This document shows, one piece after another, positions 11,151 to 19,925 of a DNA stretch of 64,000 nt. The notes below the pieces were generated by a model that worked only from the letters and a program-made list of their open reading frames with translations, searched no databases and was not told where the DNA came from. Source of the stretch: Arenimonas donghaensis DSM 18148 = HO3-R19. GTDB lineage: Bacteria; Pseudomonadota; Gammaproteobacteria; Xanthomonadales; Xanthomonadaceae. Position 1 is the stretch's first letter, and each line of letters starts with the position of its first letter. The position numbers and the translations under genes were made by a program. The DNA lies in contig NZ_AVCJ01000012.1 in assembly GCF_000743535.1 (NCBI RefSeq), positions 1 to 64,000 on the forward strand, read 5' to 3'.

Positions 11151-11705
11151 ATGGCTACGAAGAAAGCTGCGAAAAAACCGGCCAAAAAGGCCGCGAAAGC
11201 TAAGAAGTCCGTGAAAAAGGCCGCCAAGACCGCCAAGAAGACGGTGAAGAAGGCAGCCAAGAAGGTCGCTCGCAAGCCGGCGAAGAAGAAGGTCGCCAAG
11301 AAGGCTGCGAAGAAGACCGCGCGCAAGCCGGCCAAGAAGGCCGCGAAGAAGAAGGTTGCCAAGAAGTCTGCGAAGAAGAAGGTCGCCAAGAAGGCAGCCA
11401 AGAAGACTGCGCGCAAGCCCGCCAAGAAGGCAGCCAAGAAAAAGGTCGCCAAGAAGAAGGTAGCCAAGAAGGCCGCCAAGAAGAAGGTCGCCAAGAAGGC
11501 TGCCAAGAAGAAGGTAGCCAAGAAGGCTACCCGCAAGCCGGCCAAGAAGAAGGCGGCCAAGAAGGCTGCCAAGAAGCCGGCGGCCAAGAAGAAGGCGGCC
11601 AAGAAGCCGGCGGCCAAGAAGGCTGCGAAGAAGAAAGCGGCGCGCAAGCCCGCTGCCAAGAAGCCGGCACCGATGCCGGCCGCCCCGGTTGCCCCCGCGC
11701 TGTAA
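11151..11705 (+). CDS. Histone H1-like lysine/alanine-rich DNA-binding protein
   Basis: A 184-residue, extremely basic protein made almost entirely of KKAAKK, KKVAKK and RKPAKK repeats and ending in a Pro/Ala tail. This is the composition of eukaryotic H1 tails and of bacterial H1-like proteins such as Chlamydia Hc2 and the AlgP/AlgR3 type. Such proteins bind and compact DNA without sequence specificity. The ATG at 11151 has a GAGGAG ribosome-binding site 8 bp upstream; an in-frame TTG two codons earlier is less likely. Repeats are also visible at DNA level, so length variation by slippage is plausible. It is preceded by a candidate attenuator. Two SET-domain proteins encoded in this window are possible lysine-modifying partners (inference). 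Confidence 0.88.
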   Translation: MATKKAAKKPAKKAAKAKKSVKKAAKTAKKTVKKAAKKVARKPAKKKVAKKAAKKTARKPAKKAAKKKVAKKSAKKKVAKKAAKKTARKPAKKAAKKKVAKKKVAKKAAKKKVAKKAAKKKVAKKATRKPAKKKAAKKAAKKPAAKKKAAKKPAAKKAAKKKAARKPAAKKPAPMPAAPVAPAL

Positions 11706-11791
11706 GGCGCGACGAGCATCCAAACGCGGTAAAGCTGGACTCTCTCCCCGTGTTGCCCAGGCGGGGAGGGAGACTTTCCAAAGGCACGCAG

Positions 11792-11812
11792 ACGCCGGCT
11801 CAAAGCCGGCGT
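11792..11812. terminator. Hairpin between the H1-like gene and the convergent serine hydrolase
   Basis: A perfect 9-bp stem (ACGCCGGCT/AGCCGGCGT) with loop CAA lies 86 bp after the H1-like stop. It is followed by TCGCTTTC, so it is a weak intrinsic terminator for the plus strand. An imperfect CTCTCCCCG/CGGGGAGGGAG hairpin precedes it near 11740-11772. Confidence 0.5.
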
Positions 11813-11843
11813 TCGCTTTCATGGGGTTTGGCCCTGGCGCGGA

Positions 11844-13055
11844 TCAGCGCCGGCGGCGGGCCGGCGGCGTCATCCAGTCGTGGGCGGGCAGCCCCAGGGC
11901 ACGGTCGATGGTGCTGGGCAGCAGGCCGTAGGGCATCGTGCTTTCGCTGTTCCAGAGGATGACCACGCCGACGTCGCGCTCGGGGATGAAGGCCGTCATG
12001 GCCCGGTAACCCTGGACCGCACCGGCGTGGTAGACCATGGTGTGGCCGGCGTAGTCGTAGATGCGCCAGCCCAGCGCATAGTGCGCCTTGCGAAGCCGGT
12101 CGCGTCGCCAGCCGCTGCCGCGGATTTCGCCCGGTGTTTCCACCTGCGGGGTCCGGATCTCCTCGAGCAGTTCCGGCGGCAGCACGTCGGGCCGGTGGCC
12201 CATCTGGGCGATCAGCCACTGCGCCATGTCGCGCGCCGAGGCGTTGACGCCGGCCGCCGGCGGGATGCGGTAGTAGGTTTCCTTCGGCCGCACCGGCACC
12301 CAGGTGCCGCCGCTGCGCACGTGCGGGCGGGCCCAGCTGGGGCTCGACTCCAGGCCGGTGCGTCCGAAGGTGGCACCGTACATGCCCAGCGGCTGGAACA
12401 GGCGTTTCTCGACCTGGGCCGCATAGAAGTCGCCGGTGACCGCGAAGACCATGTCGCCGACCAGGCTGAAGGCGATGTTCTGGTAGGCGTAACACTCGCC
12501 GGGACTGCAGGTGAGCGGCGCTTCGGCCAGCTTGGCGGCCAGCAGCGGGTAGGGCTCGTTGGCTTCGAGGTCGCGGTCGTAGGTGTTGTAGCCCAGGCCG
12601 ACCTGGTGGCTGAGCACCTGCCGCACGCTGATCTGCTGCGCGGCCTGGCCGTCGCGAAGGGTGAAGGTGGGCAGCTGGTTGACGATCGGGCTGTCCCAGT
12701 CCATCGCCCCTTCGCGCACCAGCATGGCGCTCAGGGTCCCGGCGAAGGCTTTCGACAGCGAGGCGACCCGGAACGAGGTATCCACGGTCACCGGCTCGCG
12801 CAGCTTGCTGTCGACGACGCCCCAGGCCTTGAGCGAGACCACTTCGCCGTCGGCCACGATGGCCATGGCCATGCCGGGGATGCGTGCGCGCGCCATCATC
12901 TGTTCGGCGAGGGCTTCGATCTCGCGCGCCTCGTCGTCGAACGCGTTCGCCGCGGCGGCGTCCTGCCCACCCCCTGCGAGGGTGGCGAGGGCGAGCAGCG
13001 GCAGGGCGAGCAGGCGGGAGAGGTGGCTGGCGGGATTGTCTTTCTTGCTTGGCAT
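11844..13055 (-). CDS. Serine hydrolase of the class C beta-lactamase/D,D-peptidase family
   Basis: A 403-residue exported protein with a hydrophobic signal segment at about residues 12-35. It has the three active-site motifs of the beta-lactamase family: SLSK (catalytic Ser and Lys, about residue 107), YQN (about 218) and HAGAVQGY near residue 350 in the KTG position. Family members act as D,D-peptidases, esterases or beta-lactamases; the substrate here cannot be told from sequence. The ATG at 13055 is preferred because the upstream in-frame ATGs would add a charged tail before the signal peptide. It is divergent from lemA. Confidence 0.87.
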   Translation of the reverse strand: MPSKKDNPASHLSRLLALPLLALATLAGGGQDAAAANAFDDEAREIEALAEQMMARARIPGMAMAIVADGEVVSLKAWGVVDSKLREPVTVDTSFRVASLSKAFAGTLSAMLVREGAMDWDSPIVNQLPTFTLRDGQAAQQISVRQVLSHQVGLGYNTYDRDLEANEPYPLLAAKLAEAPLTCSPGECYAYQNIAFSLVGDMVFAVTGDFYAAQVEKRLFQPLGMYGATFGRTGLESSPSWARPHVRSGGTWVPVRPKETYYRIPPAAGVNASARDMAQWLIAQMGHRPDVLPPELLEEIRTPQVETPGEIRGSGWRRDRLRKAHYALGWRIYDYAGHTMVYHAGAVQGYRAMTAFIPERDVGVVILWNSESTMPYGLLPSTIDRALGLPAHDWMTPPARRRR

Positions 13056-13125
13056 GACCGACGTATGCTTGGCGAACGGGCCCATTCTATCGCGGCAGGG
13101 TCCCAACCCGGGGGGAGATTCGAAG

Positions 13126-13713
13126 ATGACTAGCCTGATCGTGCTGTTGGTACTGGCGGCGGTGCTGCTGTTCTGGGGCGTGGGTATCTACAACGGCCTG
13201 GTGACCGCCAGGAATGCCTTCAAGAACGCATTCGCCCAGATCGACGTCCAGCTCACCCGTCGCTACGACCTCATTCCCAACCTGGTCGAGGTCGCCAAGG
13301 GTTACCTCAAGCATGAACGCGAAACCCTGGAAGCCGTGATCCAGGCGCGCGCCGCCGCGGTCAGCGGCCTGGCCGCCGCCAAGGCGCGGCCGGGCGACGA
13401 CGCCGCCATGGCGCAGCTGGGCAGCGCCGAATCGGGCCTGGCCGGTGCGCTCTCGCGACTGATGATGGTGGCCGAAGCCTACCCGGACCTGAAGGCCAAC
13501 CAGAACATGATGCAGCTCACCGAGGAGCTCACCTCCACGGAGAACCGCATCGCGTTCGCGCGCCAGGCCTACAACGACTCGGTCATGGCCTACAACAACA
13601 AGCGCGAGGTGTTCCCCTCGAACATCATCGCCGGCATGTTCAACTTCGCCCACGCCGCCCTGCTCGAGATCACCGAGCCCGAGAAGCGCGAGGCGCCCAA
13701 GGTCAGCTTCTAG
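13126..13713 (+). CDS. lemA: LemA-family membrane protein
   Basis: A 195-residue LemA protein with an N-terminal membrane helix (about 2-22) and the helical LemA core, including YNGLVTARNAFKNAFAQIDV, LTRRYDLIPNLVEVAKGYL and the C-terminal region around FPSNIIAGMF. The ATG at 13126 has a GGGGGAG ribosome-binding site. It is directly followed by a gene for an M48 membrane protease, 2 bp away. LemA and HtpX-type proteases are paired in many bacteria, which suggests joint work in membrane protein quality control. The biochemical role of LemA is not established. Confidence 0.93.
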   Translation: MTSLIVLLVLAAVLLFWGVGIYNGLVTARNAFKNAFAQIDVQLTRRYDLIPNLVEVAKGYLKHERETLEAVIQARAAAVSGLAAAKARPGDDAAMAQLGSAESGLAGALSRLMMVAEAYPDLKANQNMMQLTEELTSTENRIAFARQAYNDSVMAYNNKREVFPSNIIAGMFNFAHAALLEITEPEKREAPKVSF

Positions 13714-13715
13714 GC

Positions 13716-15623
13716 TTGAACTTCTTCGCCCGCCAGGACCTGGCCCGCCGCCGGTCGCGGCGGCTGGTCGTGCTGTTCGTGCTGGCCGTGGCCGCCATCG
13801 TGCTGGCGGTGGACTTCCTGTTCCTGCTGTTTTTCGGCGGCATGGGCACCGCGTCCGACCCCGGTTCGCTGGCGGCCGGCCTGCTGCTGGCGACGCTGCT
13901 GACCCTGGGCATCATCGGCGCCGGTTCCCTGTACCGCCTGGCCAGCCTGCGCCAGGGCGGCGCGGCGGTGGCCACGCAGCTGGGCGGCACGCCGGTGCCG
14001 GAGGACACCCACGACTTCCACTACCGGCGGCTGCGCAACGTGGTCGAGGAGGTCGCCATCGCCTCCGGGGTGCCGGTGCCGGAGATTTTCGTGCTCGAGC
14101 ACGAGGCCGGAATCAACGCCTTCGCCGCCGGTTATGCGCCCAGCGACGCCGCCATCGCGGTGACCCGGGGGGCGCTGGACAAGCTCAACCGCGACGAACT
14201 CCAGGGCGTGATCGCCCATGAGTTCAGCCACGTGCTCAATGGCGACATGCGCCTGAACATCCGGCTGATGGGCGTGCTGTTCGGCATCCTGATCCTGGCC
14301 GTGGTGGGTCGCAAGATCCTGGTGTACGGCCGCGGAGGCCGCAACAAGGACGGCGTGCCGCTGCTGCTGGCGGCGCTGGTGCTGATGGTGGTGGGCTACA
14401 TCGGGCTGTTCTTCGGGCGCCTGATCAAGGCGGGCGTCAGCCGCCAGCGCGAGTACCTCGCCGATGCCTCGGCCGTGCAGTTCACGCGCCAGACGACGGG
14501 ACTCTCCGGCGCGCTCAAGAAGATCGCCGGCCTGCCGGCGGGCTCGAAGCTGGAAAGCGGCGACGCCGAGGAAATCTCGCACATGCTGTTCGGCGACGGC
14601 ATCGGCTTTTCATCCCTGTTCGCCACGCACCCGCCGCTGGTCGAGCGCATCCAGGCGCTCGAGCCTTCCTTCCGGCCGGCCATGGTGGACGACCTGGTGG
14701 CGCGCTGGCAGATGCACCCGCCGTCCGGCCTGGACGAGGACATGGCGATGGGGCTGGCTTCGGAACGACCGCCGCTGCCCGGGCAGCATGCCGAGCTGCT
14801 GGTCGCGCCGCCGGCCGTGGTGGCCCAGGTCGGCACCCCGCAAACCGACGACTACGTGCGCGCCGGCTCCCTGCGCGAGGCCCTGCCGGAAGTGCTGCGA
14901 CAGGCGGCACACGAGCGCGAGGAAGCCGTACCGCTGCTGCTGGGCCTGCTGATGGCATCGCCCGGACCGGTGCGCGAAGCGCAGCAGTTCGAACTGGCCG
15001 CCCGGCATGACGAACGCCTGGCCCGCCAGGCCATGGACTATGCCGACCGGCTCGAGGACCTGCCGCGCATCCTGCACCTGCCGCTGGCGGCGATGGCGAT
15101 GCCGGCCCTGCGACGGCGCCCGCGCCCCGAGCTCGAGCGTTTCATGGACAGTTGCTTCGCGCTGAGCCACGCCGACGGTCGCATCAGCCTGTTCGAATAT
15201 TGCCTGGGCCGGCTGCTGCGGGTGCATGTGCGCGACGCGCTCGATCCCGCCGGTGCCTGGGTGCCTGGCCATCGCCAGCTCTCGCGCTGCGCGCCGCAGG
15301 CCATCACCCTGCTCGCCGTGCTGGCGCAGGCCGGCCACGCCGACACCGCATCGGCCATGCGCGCCTACATGGCCGGCCTGGCGCGGGTGTTCCCGCGACT
15401 GGATGCGCCCTACCGACCGCCGGCCGATCCGCACCGGGCGCTGGACGAGGTCTGGCCGGTGCTGGACGAGGTGAACCCGATCGGCAAGGAGCTGCTGCTC
15501 GAGGGCCTGGTGGCCGCGATCAGCCACGACGGCCACATGAGCGTTTCCGAGGCCGAGCTGCTGCGCGCGGTGTGTGCTTCGCTGCACTGCCCGCTGCCGC
15601 CCATGCTCGAACAGCCGCGCTGA
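13716..15623 (+). CDS. M48-family membrane metalloprotease with long C-terminal extension
   Basis: A 635-residue zinc protease. Two N-terminal transmembrane helices are followed by the catalytic motif HEFSH near residue 169 (GVIAHEFSHVLNGD), more helices, and a candidate third zinc ligand in REYLADASAVQF. HtpX itself is about 290 residues, so more than 300 residues are extra. The tail is mainly helical and has two patches, DGRISLFEYCLGRLL and DGHMSVSEAELLRAV, that look like a TerB-type helical domain (inference). The start is TTG at 13716, supported by the conserved family start NFFARQ and by tight coupling to lemA. Confidence 0.88.
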   Translation: MNFFARQDLARRRSRRLVVLFVLAVAAIVLAVDFLFLLFFGGMGTASDPGSLAAGLLLATLLTLGIIGAGSLYRLASLRQGGAAVATQLGGTPVPEDTHDFHYRRLRNVVEEVAIASGVPVPEIFVLEHEAGINAFAAGYAPSDAAIAVTRGALDKLNRDELQGVIAHEFSHVLNGDMRLNIRLMGVLFGILILAVVGRKILVYGRGGRNKDGVPLLLAALVLMVVGYIGLFFGRLIKAGVSRQREYLADASAVQFTRQTTGLSGALKKIAGLPAGSKLESGDAEEISHMLFGDGIGFSSLFATHPPLVERIQALEPSFRPAMVDDLVARWQMHPPSGLDEDMAMGLASERPPLPGQHAELLVAPPAVVAQVGTPQTDDYVRAGSLREALPEVLRQAAHEREEAVPLLLGLLMASPGPVREAQQFELAARHDERLARQAMDYADRLEDLPRILHLPLAAMAMPALRRRPRPELERFMDSCFALSHADGRISLFEYCLGRLLRVHVRDALDPAGAWVPGHRQLSRCAPQAITLLAVLAQAGHADTASAMRAYMAGLARVFPRLDAPYRPPADPHRALDEVWPVLDEVNPIGKELLLEGLVAAISHDGHMSVSEAELLRAVCASLHCPLPPMLEQPR

Positions 15624-15626
15624 ACC

Positions 15627-17219
15627 CTAGGCCGCGAGGCCCCGGATCAGGTCGGCGGCGCGTTCGGCGATCATCATCGTTGGCGCATTGGTGTTGCCAC
15701 CCACCAGGCGCGGCATCACCGAGGCGTCCACCACGCGCAGGCCGTCGACGCCCTTCACGCGCAGCTTCGGGTCGACGACCGTCATCGGGTCGGCGCCGTG
15801 GCCCATGCGGCAGGTGCCCACCGGGTGGTAGATCGATTCGGCCTTGCGGCGGATGAAGTCGACGATGCCGGCCTCGTCGCGGACGTCGGCGCCGGGGAAG
15901 ATTTCCTCGCCGCGGAACGGCGCGAATGCGGGCTGGGCCAGGATTTCGCGCGATAGCCGCACGGCCTCCACCAGCACCTTCAGGTCGTAACCCTCGGGAT
16001 CGCTGAGGTAAGCCGCCTCGATCAGCGGCTTGTCGGCCGCCGAGGCACTGGCCAGGCGCAGCCGGCCGCGGCTGCGCGGGCGCAGGCCACAGGCGTGCAG
16101 GGTGTAGCCATTGCCGGGCAGGCGGTTGCGGCCATGGTCGTCGAGCTGGGCCGGCACGAAGTGGAACTGCATGTCCGGGCGCTGGTCTTCCGCCAGGCGG
16201 CTGCGCAGGAAACCGCCGGCTTCGGCGATGTTGCTGGCGCCCGGGCCCTTGCGGCCCATCAGGTAGTACTGGAAGGCCACTGCCGCGTCGGACAGGCCGT
16301 CGTAGCTCAGGCCCTGGGTGCAGCGCTGCAGCGTGCAGATGTCGAGGTGGTCGTGCAGGTTGCCGCCGACACCCGGCAGGTCGGCCAGGACGCTGATGCC
16401 CAAGCGACGCAGCTGGTCGGCCGGGCCGATGCCCGAGAGCATCAGCAGCTGCGGCGAGTTGATCGCGCCGCCGCACAGGATGACCTCGCGTGCGGCGCCT
16501 TCGCAGAAGGCGCGGCGCCCGACGCTGTAAACCACGCCGGTGGCGCGACCGGCCTCGAAGCTCACCCGGCTGGCGGTGGCCCCGGTGATCACCCGCAGGT
16601 TCGGCCGGCGCCGGACCGGCGTCAGGTAGGCGGTGGCGCTGGAGCTGCGGACGCCGTCGCGGGTGGTCGTCTGGTACCAGCCGAAACCATCCTGGTCGGG
16701 GCCGTTGAAATCGTCGGTATGCGCGTGCCCGGCCTGGCCGGCGGCCTGCAGGAAGGCGTCCGACAAAGGATTGCGGTGGCGCGGGTCGGAGACGCCCAGG
16801 GGGCCGTCGCCGCCGTGAAGTTCGCTGGCGCCGCGCTGGTTGCCCTCGCTGCGGCGGAAATACGGCAGGGCGTTGTCCCAGTGCCAGCCATCGGCGCCCA
16901 GGGTCGCCCACTCGTCGTAGTCGGCGGCATGGCCGCGGATGTAGCACATGGCGTTGATCGAACTCGAACCGCCCAGCACCTTGCCGCGCGGCCACCACAG
17001 CCCGCGACCGCCCAGCTGGGCCTCCGGCGCGGTGGTGTAGTCCCAGTTCACGCCCTTCTTGCCAACCAGCTTGGCCAGGCCCGCGGGCATGTGGATGAAC
17101 GGATGCCAGTCGCGCGGGCCCGCCTCGAGCAGCAGCACGCGGCAATCCGGGTCCTCGCTGAGCCGGTTCGCCAGGACGCAGCCTGCGGAGCCGGCTCCTA
17201 CGATGATGTAGTCGTACAC
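15627..17219 (-). CDS. GMC-family FAD-dependent oxidoreductase (choline dehydrogenase-like)
   Basis: A 530-residue flavoprotein with the N-terminal Rossmann motif VGAGSAGCVLANRLSED, the LLLEAGP strand, the GMC signature PRGKVLGGSSSINAMCYIRG and the second signature GAINSPQLLMLSGIGP. The catalytic His region is present near the end (SIYHPVGTCRMG, then GNTNAPTMMIAERAADLI). It oxidises an alcohol to an aldehyde or ketone. Choline dehydrogenase is the closest well-known relative, but no betaine genes are nearby, so the substrate is unknown. It converges on the M48 gene with only 3 bp between stops. Confidence 0.9.
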   Translation of the reverse strand: MYDYIIVGAGSAGCVLANRLSEDPDCRVLLLEAGPRDWHPFIHMPAGLAKLVGKKGVNWDYTTAPEAQLGGRGLWWPRGKVLGGSSSINAMCYIRGHAADYDEWATLGADGWHWDNALPYFRRSEGNQRGASELHGGDGPLGVSDPRHRNPLSDAFLQAAGQAGHAHTDDFNGPDQDGFGWYQTTTRDGVRSSSATAYLTPVRRRPNLRVITGATASRVSFEAGRATGVVYSVGRRAFCEGAAREVILCGGAINSPQLLMLSGIGPADQLRRLGISVLADLPGVGGNLHDHLDICTLQRCTQGLSYDGLSDAAVAFQYYLMGRKGPGASNIAEAGGFLRSRLAEDQRPDMQFHFVPAQLDDHGRNRLPGNGYTLHACGLRPRSRGRLRLASASAADKPLIEAAYLSDPEGYDLKVLVEAVRLSREILAQPAFAPFRGEEIFPGADVRDEAGIVDFIRRKAESIYHPVGTCRMGHGADPMTVVDPKLRVKGVDGLRVVDASVMPRLVGGNTNAPTMMIAERAADLIRGLAA

Positions 17220-17384
17220 GCGTTGTGCTTCTTTTCCATGACCTCCCGAGGCTAGGCCCCACGTCTAGAGCAAACACTCGGCCCCGGGGTCCGGTTTCGC
17301 GAACCGTGCGCAGTATCGCTGTACGCGCCGGTGGCGATGCCGGCGCGGGTTGGCTATCGTGCGGCGTCCCACACCGGATGCGCG

Positions 17385-18734
17385 ATGAGCCAGGCCACCC
17401 CACCCGCCGGCCACTTCGACCACCTGCGCGGCGCGCTGCGGGATTCCCCGGCGCTGCTCTGGTCGTTCCTGTATTTCTTCTTCCTGCTCACCGGCTACTA
17501 CGTGCTGAGGCCGGTGCGCGACGCCATGGGCGCGGCCAACGATCCCTCGGCGGTCTTCCCGGTGGCGATGGTGGACTGGTTCGCGGGGCGCGGCCTGGAC
17601 CTGGGCGACTTCCAGGTCCAGCTGCTGTTCACCGGGACCTTCCTGTCCATGCTGGTGCTGCAGCCGGTTTATGGCGCACTGGTCGCGCGCTTTCCGCGGC
17701 GGCTGTTCCTGCCGGTGGTGTACCTGGCCTTCATCGCCTGCCTGCTCGGCTTCCGCTTCGCCTTCGAGGCCGGCATGCCCGGGCGCGGGGGGCTGTTCTT
17801 CATCTTCGTGGCGGTGTTCAACCTGTTCGCGGTGTCGGTGTTCTGGAGCTTCATGGCCGACATCTACACCGATCCCCAGGCCAAGCGCCTGTACGGCTTC
17901 ATCGCCGCCGGCGGCACCCTGGGCGGCCTGCTCGGCCCTGAAATCACTTCGCGCCTGGTCGGCCAGCTGGGCGTGGGCAACATGCTGCTGGTCTCGGCGG
18001 GATTCATGGGGCTGTGCCTGGTCTGCATCCTGCGGCTGGCGCCCTGGGCGCGTGCCCGCGAACAGGCGGCCGGCCTGCGCAGCGGCGACGAAGCCATGGG
18101 TGGCGGCGTTCTCGATGGCCTGCGCCGCATCGCCACCGACCCCTTGCTGCGGGCCTTCGCGGTGCTGATGTTCTTCGGCGTCGGCGTCGGCACGCTGCTC
18201 TACAACGAGCAAAACAGCATCGTCCGGGCCATGACCCTGGGCAACCCGGCGGCGGCGGAAGAAGCCACGGCCTTCTTCTCGATGCTCGACAAGTACGTCA
18301 ACTGGCTGGTGCTGGTGCTGCAGGTGCTGGTGACCCGGGCGGTGCTGGTGCGCTGGGGCGTGGCGCCGCTGCTGATCGGGCCGGCGCTGCTGATCCTGGC
18401 GGGCTTTTGCGTGCTATGGGCTTCGCCGCTGCCGATGCTGGTGGCGGTGGTGCAGGTCGGCACGCGCGCGTCCGAATTCGCCCTGGCCAAACCCGCGCGC
18501 GAAACCATCTACACGCGCGTGGACCGCGAGGCACGCTACAAATCCAAGGCCGCCATCGACACCGTGGTTTACCGGGGCGGCGACCTGGCGTTCGCCTGGC
18601 TGTACAAGCCGCTGTCGGTGTTCGGCTCCAGTGTGGTGTTCGCCTCCGGCACCCTGGTGGCCGGCGGCTTGCTTTACGGGGCTTGGCGCGTGGTGCGCGA
18701 ACAGGCCCGGTTGCCGGACCGCCGGGACGCCTGA
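17385..18734 (+). CDS. MFS-type transporter resembling ADP/ATP (NTP/NDP) translocases
   Basis: A 449-residue membrane protein with about 12 helices. The N-terminal motif FFFLLTGYYVLRPVRDAMG, followed by LLFTGTFLSMLVLQPVYGAL, is the hallmark of an MFS branch related to the TLC/Npt nucleotide translocases of intracellular bacteria. A second charged motif, ARETIYTRVDREARYKSKAA, lies near residue 380. In free-living proteobacteria these proteins are unassigned; nucleotide exchange is only one possibility. The ATG at 17385 was chosen because the first membrane helix follows about 30 residues later. It is divergent from the GMC gene, with 165 bp between them. Confidence 0.8.
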   Translation: MSQATPPAGHFDHLRGALRDSPALLWSFLYFFFLLTGYYVLRPVRDAMGAANDPSAVFPVAMVDWFAGRGLDLGDFQVQLLFTGTFLSMLVLQPVYGALVARFPRRLFLPVVYLAFIACLLGFRFAFEAGMPGRGGLFFIFVAVFNLFAVSVFWSFMADIYTDPQAKRLYGFIAAGGTLGGLLGPEITSRLVGQLGVGNMLLVSAGFMGLCLVCILRLAPWARAREQAAGLRSGDEAMGGGVLDGLRRIATDPLLRAFAVLMFFGVGVGTLLYNEQNSIVRAMTLGNPAAAEEATAFFSMLDKYVNWLVLVLQVLVTRAVLVRWGVAPLLIGPALLILAGFCVLWASPLPMLVAVVQVGTRASEFALAKPARETIYTRVDREARYKSKAAIDTVVYRGGDLAFAWLYKPLSVFGSSVVFASGTLVAGGLLYGAWRVVREQARLPDRRDA

Positions 18735-18815
18735 GCGACCGGCCTTCGCATCCCCGCAACACATGGCGGCGCCGGCGGCGCTAACCTTGGCGCCTGACCA
18801 ACGGGAGCCTGCCGC

Positions 18816-19925
18816 ATGAAAGTCAAAGCCGCCGTCGCGCACAAGGCCGGAGCGCCACTGACGATAGAAACCGTCGACCTCGAGGGCCCGCGCGCCGGCG
18901 AGGTGCTGGTCGAGCTCAAGGCCACCGGCGTTTGCCACACCGACGAATTCACCCTGTCCGGCGCCGATCCCGAGGGCCTGTTCCCCGCGATCCTGGGTCA
19001 TGAAGGCGCCGGTGTCGTGGTGGACGTGGGGCCGGGCGTGAGCACGCTGAAGAAGGGCGACCACGTCATCCCGCTGTACACGCCCGAGTGCCGGCAGTGC
19101 GAGTACTGCCTCAATCCCAAGACCAACCTCTGCCAGGCCATCCGCTCGACCCAGGGCCAGGGCCTGATGCCGGACGGTTCGAGCCGTTTCAGCCTCGACG
19201 GCAAACCGGTCCTGCACTACATGGGTACGTCCACGTTCGCGCAATACACGGTGGTGCCGGAAATCGCACTGGCCAAAATCCGCGAGGACGCCCCCTTCGA
19301 CAAGGTCTGCTACATCGGCTGCGGCGTCACCACCGGCATCGGTGCGGTCATCTTCACCGCCAAGGTCGAGGTCGGCGCCAAGGTCGTGGTGTTCGGCCTG
19401 GGCGGCATCGGCCTGAACGTCATCCAGGGCGCGCGCCTGGCCGGCGCCGACAGGATCGTCGGCGTCGACCTCAACCCCGGCCGCGAAGCCATGGCGCGCA
19501 AGTTCGGCATGACCCACTTCGTCAATCCCAAGGACGTCGAAGGCGACCTCGTCCCTTACCTGGTGTCGCTGACCAAGGGCGGCGCCGACTACACCTTCGA
19601 GTGCATCGGCAACGTCCAGGTGATGCGCCAGGCGCTTGAATGCGCCCACAAGGGCTGGGGCACCAGCGTCATCATCGGCGTGGCGCCCGCCGGCGCCGAG
19701 ATCAGCACGCGGCCCTTCCAGCTGGTCACCGGCCGCAACTGGCGCGGCAGCGCCTTCGGCGGCGCCCGCGGCCGCAGCGACGTACCCAAGATCGTGGACT
19801 GGTACATGGAGGGCAAGATCGACATCGACTCGCTGATCACCCACACGATGCCGCTGGAGAAGATCAACGACGCCTTCGACCTGATGCATCGCGGCGAATC
19901 GATCCGTTCCGTGGTGGTCTACTGA
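18816..19925 (+). CDS. frmA: S-(hydroxymethyl)glutathione dehydrogenase / class III alcohol dehydrogenase
   Basis: A 369-residue zinc-dependent dehydrogenase that oxidises S-hydroxymethylglutathione, the adduct of formaldehyde and glutathione, to S-formylglutathione with NAD. Catalytic zinc ligands lie in GVCHTDEF and GHEGAGVV. The structural zinc site is the four-cysteine cluster [15 protein letters not shown] at about residues 93-107. The NAD-binding motif [13 protein letters not shown] follows. It overlaps the S-formylglutathione hydrolase gene by one base (TGATG), so formaldehyde is converted to formate by a coupled pair. No frmR repressor gene is seen beside it. Confidence 0.95.
   Translation: MKVKAAVAHKAGAPLTIETVDLEGPRAGEVLVELKATGVCHTDEFTLSGADPEGLFPAILGHEGAGVVVDVGPGVSTLKKGDHVIPLYTPECRQCEYCLNPKTNLCQAIRSTQGQGLMPDGSSRFSLDGKPVLHYMGTSTFAQYTVVPEIALAKIREDAPFDKVCYIGCGVTTGIGAVIFTAKVEVGAKVVVFGLGGIGLNVIQGARLAGADRIVGVDLNPGREAMARKFGMTHFVNPKDVEGDLVPYLVSLTKGGADYTFECIGNVQVMRQALECAHKGWGTSVIIGVAPAGAEISTRPFQLVTGRNWRGSAFGGARGRSDVPKIVDWYMEGKIDIDSLITHTMPLEKINDAFDLMHRGESIRSVVVY

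Noticed and set aside
10911-11822. Long leucine-rich frames on the strand opposite the H1-like gene
   Set aside because: They are the antisense reading of lysine codons (AAG reads CTT/CTC) and have no ribosome-binding site; the KKAAKK protein with its GAGGAG site explains the DNA.
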